A stretch of 64,000 bases of DNA, from contig JBCBUL010000001.1 of assembly GCA_039818165.1 (NCBI GenBank), forward strand, positions 267,243-331,242, read 5' to 3'. The position numbers were made by a program, and so were the translations under genes. The DNA comes from UBA5336 sp039818165. Lineage in GTDB: Bacteria; Pseudomonadota; Alphaproteobacteria; Caulobacterales; Hyphomonadaceae. A model generated the notes under the pieces. The model did no database searches. It saw only the letters and a list, made by a program, of their open reading frames with translations, and had not been told where the DNA came from. Of the stretch, positions 60,491-64,000 are shown in pieces (positions within the stretch are counted from its first letter, which is position 1; the number at the start of each line of letters is the position of its first letter).

Positions 60491-61408
60491 TCACGCCTTC
60501 AGCTTGTAGCCTGAGCGGAAGAGCCACCAGACGCCGGCGCTGGCGAGCACGGCCAGGGCGCCGGCGACGATGACGCCGATCTGGAGGTTGCTGTTGGCCA
60601 CGCCCAGAAAGCCGTAGCGGAAGCCGTCAATCAGGTAAAAGAACGGGTCGAACAGGGCGAGGGTGTAGAACGGCTCGACCATCACCTTGATGTCGTAAAA
60701 CGTGCCGGACAGGAAGGTCAGCGGCACGATCACGAAATTGGTCACGGCGGCCAGGTGGTCGAACTTGTCGGCCCAGATGCCCCCCATGGCGCCGAGCGCG
60801 GCCAGGATGATCGCCGCCGTCGCGCCGAAATACAGCACTGCCCAAAGGTGTACGATATTGAGGCTGGCCAGGCTGTCGACGCTGACCTGCCCGAGTGTGA
60901 CCAGCCAGATGAGCGGGCCGGAAAAGTGGATCGCCAGGGCGGCAATCGTGCCCACCATCAGCCCCCGCGTGGCCGCGCCCGCAATGAAGCCCGCCGTCAG
61001 CTCCAGCGGCGACAGGGGCGGCATCAGGAAGTCCACCTGGCTGCCCTGCACCTTGGAGATCGTCAGGGAGGAGGAGGTGTTCTGGAAGGCATTCTGCAGG
61101 ATCGCCATCACCACCAGACCCGGCGCCAGGAAATTGTTGTAGATCAGCCCCTCAAAGTCGCCCGTCAGCTGGCCGCGGTCCCCGAAGGCGAGCTTGAACA
61201 CCGTCATGAAGAGCAGGGTCGTGATCACCGGGGCGAACAGCGTCTGCATCCACACTTTCAGGAACCGGCGCACCTCGCGGGCATAGAGCGTCCACGTGCC
61301 CAGCGTGTTGAACGCGCCATAGCGACGCGGCGGGCGCACAAGCGTGGCCGCACTGGGAACGGCAGGGGTGTCGGGCGCCTCGGTGGGCGCGGCGGTGCGA
61401 TCGGTCAT
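60491..61408 (-). CDS. ABC-2 type transporter permease
   Basis: A 305-residue inner-membrane permease of the ABC-2 family with about six helices. The N-terminal cytoplasmic part (RRYGAFNTLGTWTLYAREVRRF) and PVITTLLFMTVFKLAFG match the YadH-like group; NNFLAPGLVVMAILQNAFQN and PLTFLSGTFYD are further family segments. The partner ATPase is not in the window on this side. The substrate is unknown. Start at 61408 (MTDRTAAPTEAPD); further upstream codons look non-coding. Confidence 0.88.
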   Translation of the reverse strand: MTDRTAAPTEAPDTPAVPSAATLVRPPRRYGAFNTLGTWTLYAREVRRFLKVWMQTLFAPVITTLLFMTVFKLAFGDRGQLTGDFEGLIYNNFLAPGLVVMAILQNAFQNTSSSLTISKVQGSQVDFLMPPLSPLELTAGFIAGAATRGLMVGTIAALAIHFSGPLIWLVTLGQVSVDSLASLNIVHLWAVLYFGATAAIILAALGAMGGIWADKFDHLAAVTNFVIVPLTFLSGTFYDIKVMVEPFYTLALFDPFFYLIDGFRYGFLGVANSNLQIGVIVAGALAVLASAGVWWLFRSGYKLKA

Positions 61409-61530
61409 GGGCCGTACATAAAGCGCAGCGCGGGCCTTGGCGAGGGGGAGAGGCGAGGGGGCGTCTGGCGGGCGGTGGGCGCGAATCAATATGTTGTTTC
61501 TCACAAGAAAGGCGCCACCGCATCTTGCGG

Positions 61531-61545
61531 TTAACCAATCCCTAA
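61531..61545 (+). promoter_or_regulatory. CtrA-like box upstream of gcrA
   Basis: TTAA-CCAATCC-CTAA matches TTAA-N7-TTAA at seven of eight positions, 91 bp before the gcrA ATG. In Caulobacter CtrA represses gcrA, so the position makes sense. A chance match is possible. Confidence 0.35.
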
Positions 61546-61636
61546 GGCACAACATATGGGCATTGAGCGACGGCGGGGGGTCTGCCGTTACAAGATATAG
61601 AGCCCGCTTCGCCGCGGGAAGCAAGAGAGGTGCACC

Positions 61637-62179
61637 ATGGCTTGGACAGAAGAGCGTGTGGACGTGCTTAAGAAGCTCTGGGCAGAGGGGCATTCGGCCT
61701 CGCAGATTGCCAAGGAATTGGGCGGTGTGACCCGCAATGCCGTGATCGGAAAGGTCCACCGGCTGGGCCTGTCGGGCCGCGCAACACCATCCCGCCCGGT
61801 GAAGCGCCCACCGCGCCTGGCCCGGCCAAAGCCGCGCGTCATGCCCGATGGGACGGTGAAGACGCCGGAGCCGAAGGTCGCCAACCCCACCGCCGCCAAG
61901 GCGGCCAAGGAAGAGCGCGCGCTGATCGAAAAGCTGCCGCCGCTGGAGCTGGAAGACGGCAAGAAGGCCACGGTGCTGAACCTGTCAGGCTCCATGTGCA
62001 AATGGCCTATCGGCGACCCGGCCGACCCGAACTTCGCCTTCTGTGGCCGCCGCGCGCAGGATGGCAGCCCCTACTGCGCCGAGCACTCCAAGATCGCCTT
62101 CCAGCCCGCCCGCAAGCGCGAGCGTAAGAAGAAGGATGATTACGACTACGTGCCCAAGATCGCCGGCGGCATGCGCTAG
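61637..62179 (+). CDS. gcrA: Cell cycle regulator GcrA
   Basis: Alphaproteobacterial factor that binds sigma-70 and CcrM-methylated promoters. The 180-residue protein has the conserved N-terminal helix-turn-helix domain (MAWTEERVDVLKKLWAEGHS, then VTRNAVIGKVHRLGLSGRA), a Lys/Pro/Ala-rich linker and the C-terminal sigma-interacting domain with CKWPIGDP ... FCGRRAQDGSPYCAEHS. Its presence implies a CcrM/CtrA-type cell cycle circuit. A GAATC site (GANTC) lies at 61483-61487 upstream. Confidence 0.96.
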   Translation: MAWTEERVDVLKKLWAEGHSASQIAKELGGVTRNAVIGKVHRLGLSGRATPSRPVKRPPRLARPKPRVMPDGTVKTPEPKVANPTAAKAAKEERALIEKLPPLELEDGKKATVLNLSGSMCKWPIGDPADPNFAFCGRRAQDGSPYCAEHSKIAFQPARKRERKKKDDYDYVPKIAGGMR

Positions 62180-62204
62180 GCCCAAGGCACCACAAGAGAC
62201 GAGA

Positions 62205-62232
62205 AACCCCGCTGGCAAGAGCGGGGTTTTTT
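62205..62232 (+). terminator. Intrinsic terminator after gcrA
   Basis: A perfect 9-bp stem AACCCCGCT / AGCGGGGTT (62205-62213, 62220-62228) with a 6-nt loop and a T6 tail (62227-62232), 25 bp after the gcrA stop. This is the clearest terminator in the window. Confidence 0.9.
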
Positions 62233-62276
62233 GTTGGCGAAGACCCGACGTCTACACAGTATCCGGCAGATCCGCC

Positions 62277-63674
62277 TCAGTTTGCGGATGCGCTGGCGAT
62301 GCTGATCACTTCGCTTAGGGCATTCTTCAACCCAAGGGCAGGAGCAGTGCCGACGAAGACCTCAATCTCCTTGTCTGGTGATACGCCCTGTCCCTCCCAA
62401 ACAACGCCGTTGTGATCCCTGTAGATCTCGTTGGACATGTTAAGCGTCCAACCATTCGGAAGTGACTTCGTTAAGATGGTCGAGAATGCACCTCTGGTGC
62501 GTTCACCGACATGGGTCACGTTCGGCAGTGGTTTCATAGCCAGCACGAACACTTCGCCCGCGCTGACCGTCATATCACTCGTAAACATATAAATGGGACC
62601 AAGAAATTGTGGATCCGAGCTTGGCTCGGTCATGTACTGAGTTTCGTATGGTCGGGACGCGTCAGCCGGTGATCGCGTGTAGCTGTGATACGACGAGTCG
62701 GTAAATCGCTTCGCGATTGCATTCGCGACAAAATCATAGCCGCCATGATTGAAACTAACATCTACGATCACGGCCTTGGCATCATTCGCGCGCCAGTGTG
62801 AGATGGCCTCATCCAGTGAGGATTTCAGCACATCCAACTCGGAGGCAGGGTCAAGGTTTTCCTCGTCTGCAAATCCGCCCATGGAGACGATACCAATGTA
62901 TCCAATCTGAGCGTCCGCCATGCCGTATTGGATTCTGTTGTTGGCAACTAGAACTCCCTGGCCTTGCAGCGTGGTCTGACCGACCTGTTCTCTCCAGAGT
63001 TGGTTTATCAGGTCTTGTTGCACCTCGTCGAACGACTGACCCGACACGGCCGCAGTCTCGCGGGCGAAGGCATAGACCGCGCCGATATCCGATTTGAACG
63101 AATTGGGTTCGCCATCGATTTCTGCCTCCAGAGACAGATGCGCGTCTTCCAAACCCACCAGCATGCTCGCCATAAGGTCGAAAAGTTGCTGCTCAGTCAT
63201 ATCAGGCTTCATGCGTTGGCGTGCTGTTGCAACACGTTGATCCCAGTCGACGCCATGAAGTTCGAAAAAGGCATAGTGTGTGCTCATCAAGTCTGCGAAC
63301 GCATCGAAACTTGTCTGAGCATCGGTTTTCGCGGTGTTCGTGCAGTATGGGTCAAGCGAGTCGACGCGCTCGAAGTAGTAGGAATGGGAATCCAATGATG
63401 AGCTGACGATGAGGCGACCGTCATCCACAAGGACAAACCTGTCCATTAATGTCGCCAACTCGTCTGCGGTGTCTCTCGAAACTGTGCAGAACGCATCTGT
63501 CACGTGGTACGCTGATAGGTAGTCCTCCCCGACGACCAGCTGAAATCCATAGCCATTAGATATCCAAACGCCTTGGGCGCTATCGGGCATTTCGGCCGGA
63601 AGCGGGACGGGCTTCTGGGCACAGCCCGCTAGCAGAATCGCGCATGCGCCAATGGGGGCTAGACATCTGAACAT
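62277..63674 (-). CDS. S41-family peptidase-like lipoprotein, accessory
   Basis: A 465-residue protein with a lipoprotein signal (MFRCLAPIGACAILLAGC, Cys18). The C-terminal half is of the S41 tail-specific protease type: IVDVSFNHGGYDFVANAIA, then IYMFTSDMTVSAGEVFVLAMK with the catalytic Ser in the T-x-S-A-G-E segment and a conserved GERTRGAF. The substrate is unknown. It is AT-richer than the neighbourhood. The Lrp-type regulator is encoded divergently, with about 110 bp between the starts, and may regulate it. Start 63674; ATG 63707 would add 11 residues. Confidence 0.8.
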   Translation of the reverse strand: MFRCLAPIGACAILLAGCAQKPVPLPAEMPDSAQGVWISNGYGFQLVVGEDYLSAYHVTDAFCTVSRDTADELATLMDRFVLVDDGRLIVSSSLDSHSYYFERVDSLDPYCTNTAKTDAQTSFDAFADLMSTHYAFFELHGVDWDQRVATARQRMKPDMTEQQLFDLMASMLVGLEDAHLSLEAEIDGEPNSFKSDIGAVYAFARETAAVSGQSFDEVQQDLINQLWREQVGQTTLQGQGVLVANNRIQYGMADAQIGYIGIVSMGGFADEENLDPASELDVLKSSLDEAISHWRANDAKAVIVDVSFNHGGYDFVANAIAKRFTDSSYHSYTRSPADASRPYETQYMTEPSSDPQFLGPIYMFTSDMTVSAGEVFVLAMKPLPNVTHVGERTRGAFSTILTKSLPNGWTLNMSNEIYRDHNGVVWEGQGVSPDKEIEVFVGTAPALGLKNALSEVISIASASAN

Positions 63675-63785
63675 ATTCCATCTCTTTTGTTGATAAACGA
63701 TATGCATGACGTTTATCGTATTCTTGCTGAACGTACTGATCTAATTTGGCGCACAGAATCGCAGAATTCGCGAAAATTATGTGCA

Positions 63786-64000
63786 ATGGTGGCGAAATTG
63801 ATCAATCAATCAGGTGACGGTTTGGACCGGTTTGATCGGGCGATCCTCAAGAGGATTCAAACCGACAACACGTTGAGCCATGCGAGGATTGGTGAAGATG
63901 TGGGACTCTCACCGTCCGCAGTACGTCGGCGGATAGCTATTCTTCGAGAGAGTGGTGTTATCGCGATTCAGGAGTGCGACCTCCTTTGCGATAACACCAC
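63786..64000 (+). CDS. Lrp/AsnC family transcriptional regulator (cut by window end)
   Basis: The first 71 codons of a regulator. LDRFDRAILKRIQTDNTLSH, then IGEDVGLSPSAVRRRIAILRESGVI is the classic Lrp/AsnC N-terminal helix-turn-helix. The ligand-binding RAM domain lies beyond the window. It starts at ATG 63786, divergent from the S41 lipoprotein gene. Confidence 0.85.
   Translation, partial: MVAKLINQSGDGLDRFDRAILKRIQTDNTLSHARIGEDVGLSPSAVRRRIAILRESGVIAIQECDLLCDNT

Noticed and set aside
1..64000. tRNA, rRNA, CRISPR arrays, insertion sequences
   Set aside because: Looked for clover-leaf-like intergenic sequences, evenly spaced direct repeats with spacers, and transposase motifs in the intergenic regions; none was found. 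The 29-bp repeats near 39.8 kb are imperfect, mixed in orientation and too few to be a CRISPR array.

Overview
The window is chromosomal DNA from an alphaproteobacterium. The cell-cycle regulator GcrA, a cytochrome c maturation block ccmA-B-C-D-G beside acnA, the order ddl-ftsQ-ftsA-ftsZ-lpxC-bamD-recN-ligA, alphaproteobacterial LexA boxes (GTTC-N7-GTTC) and CtrA-like boxes together point to the Caulobacterales/Hyphomonadaceae-Maricaulaceae neighbourhood. GC is high (roughly 60 percent or more by eye). A few clearly AT-richer accessory genes near 29.3-30.0, 58.5-60.4 and 62.3-63.8 kb are the exceptions. No rRNA, tRNA, CRISPR array, insertion sequence or prophage was seen.

1-17.6 kb: a partial aconitase gene (minus strand) with a terminator-like hairpin directly before its start codon; a Rieske-oxygenase relative that lacks the Rieske cysteines; the ccm cluster, with an extra small membrane ORF between ccmA and ccmB; an LpoA-like lipoprotein gene divergent from rsmI with start codons 2 bp apart; then yraN, a BON lipoprotein, gshB, comM (with a LexA box), a sensorless hybrid histidine kinase coupled to an AmpG-like transporter, and maeB. 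17.7-33.6 kb: mutS, pckA, an EamA transporter, a polysaccharide flippase, ispZ/yciB, a Nudix hydrolase divergent from a MarR regulator with a lysine-rich tail, hrpB, a small accessory patch with a gene remnant, a threonine dehydratase gene and priA.

33.7-40.4 kb: the F1 ATP synthase operon atpH-A-G-D, then a reverse-strand AAA-type ATPase gene with three copies of a 29-bp repeat, then atpC. The beta-subunit gene can be read as a 608-residue protein whose first ~134 residues are a cysteine-containing small domain plus a Lys/Ala/Pro linker. An internal start with its own ribosome binding site would give the ordinary beta subunit. This locus is the strongest candidate for something undescribed.

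40.5-64 kb: a TonB-dependent receptor, the cell division and envelope cluster (ddl, ftsQ, ftsA, ftsZ, lpxC, an XRE regulator, bamD), the SOS-type recN-ligA pair, aminopeptidase P, a small ORF, prmA, an SMP-30 protein, a GC-rich hypothetical, an AT-richer secreted propeller-like protein, an ABC-2 permease, gcrA with a strong terminator, an S41-type lipoprotein and the beginning of an Lrp/AsnC regulator. Most genes are core housekeeping. The novelty lies in operon architecture, regulatory sites and a few variant proteins.
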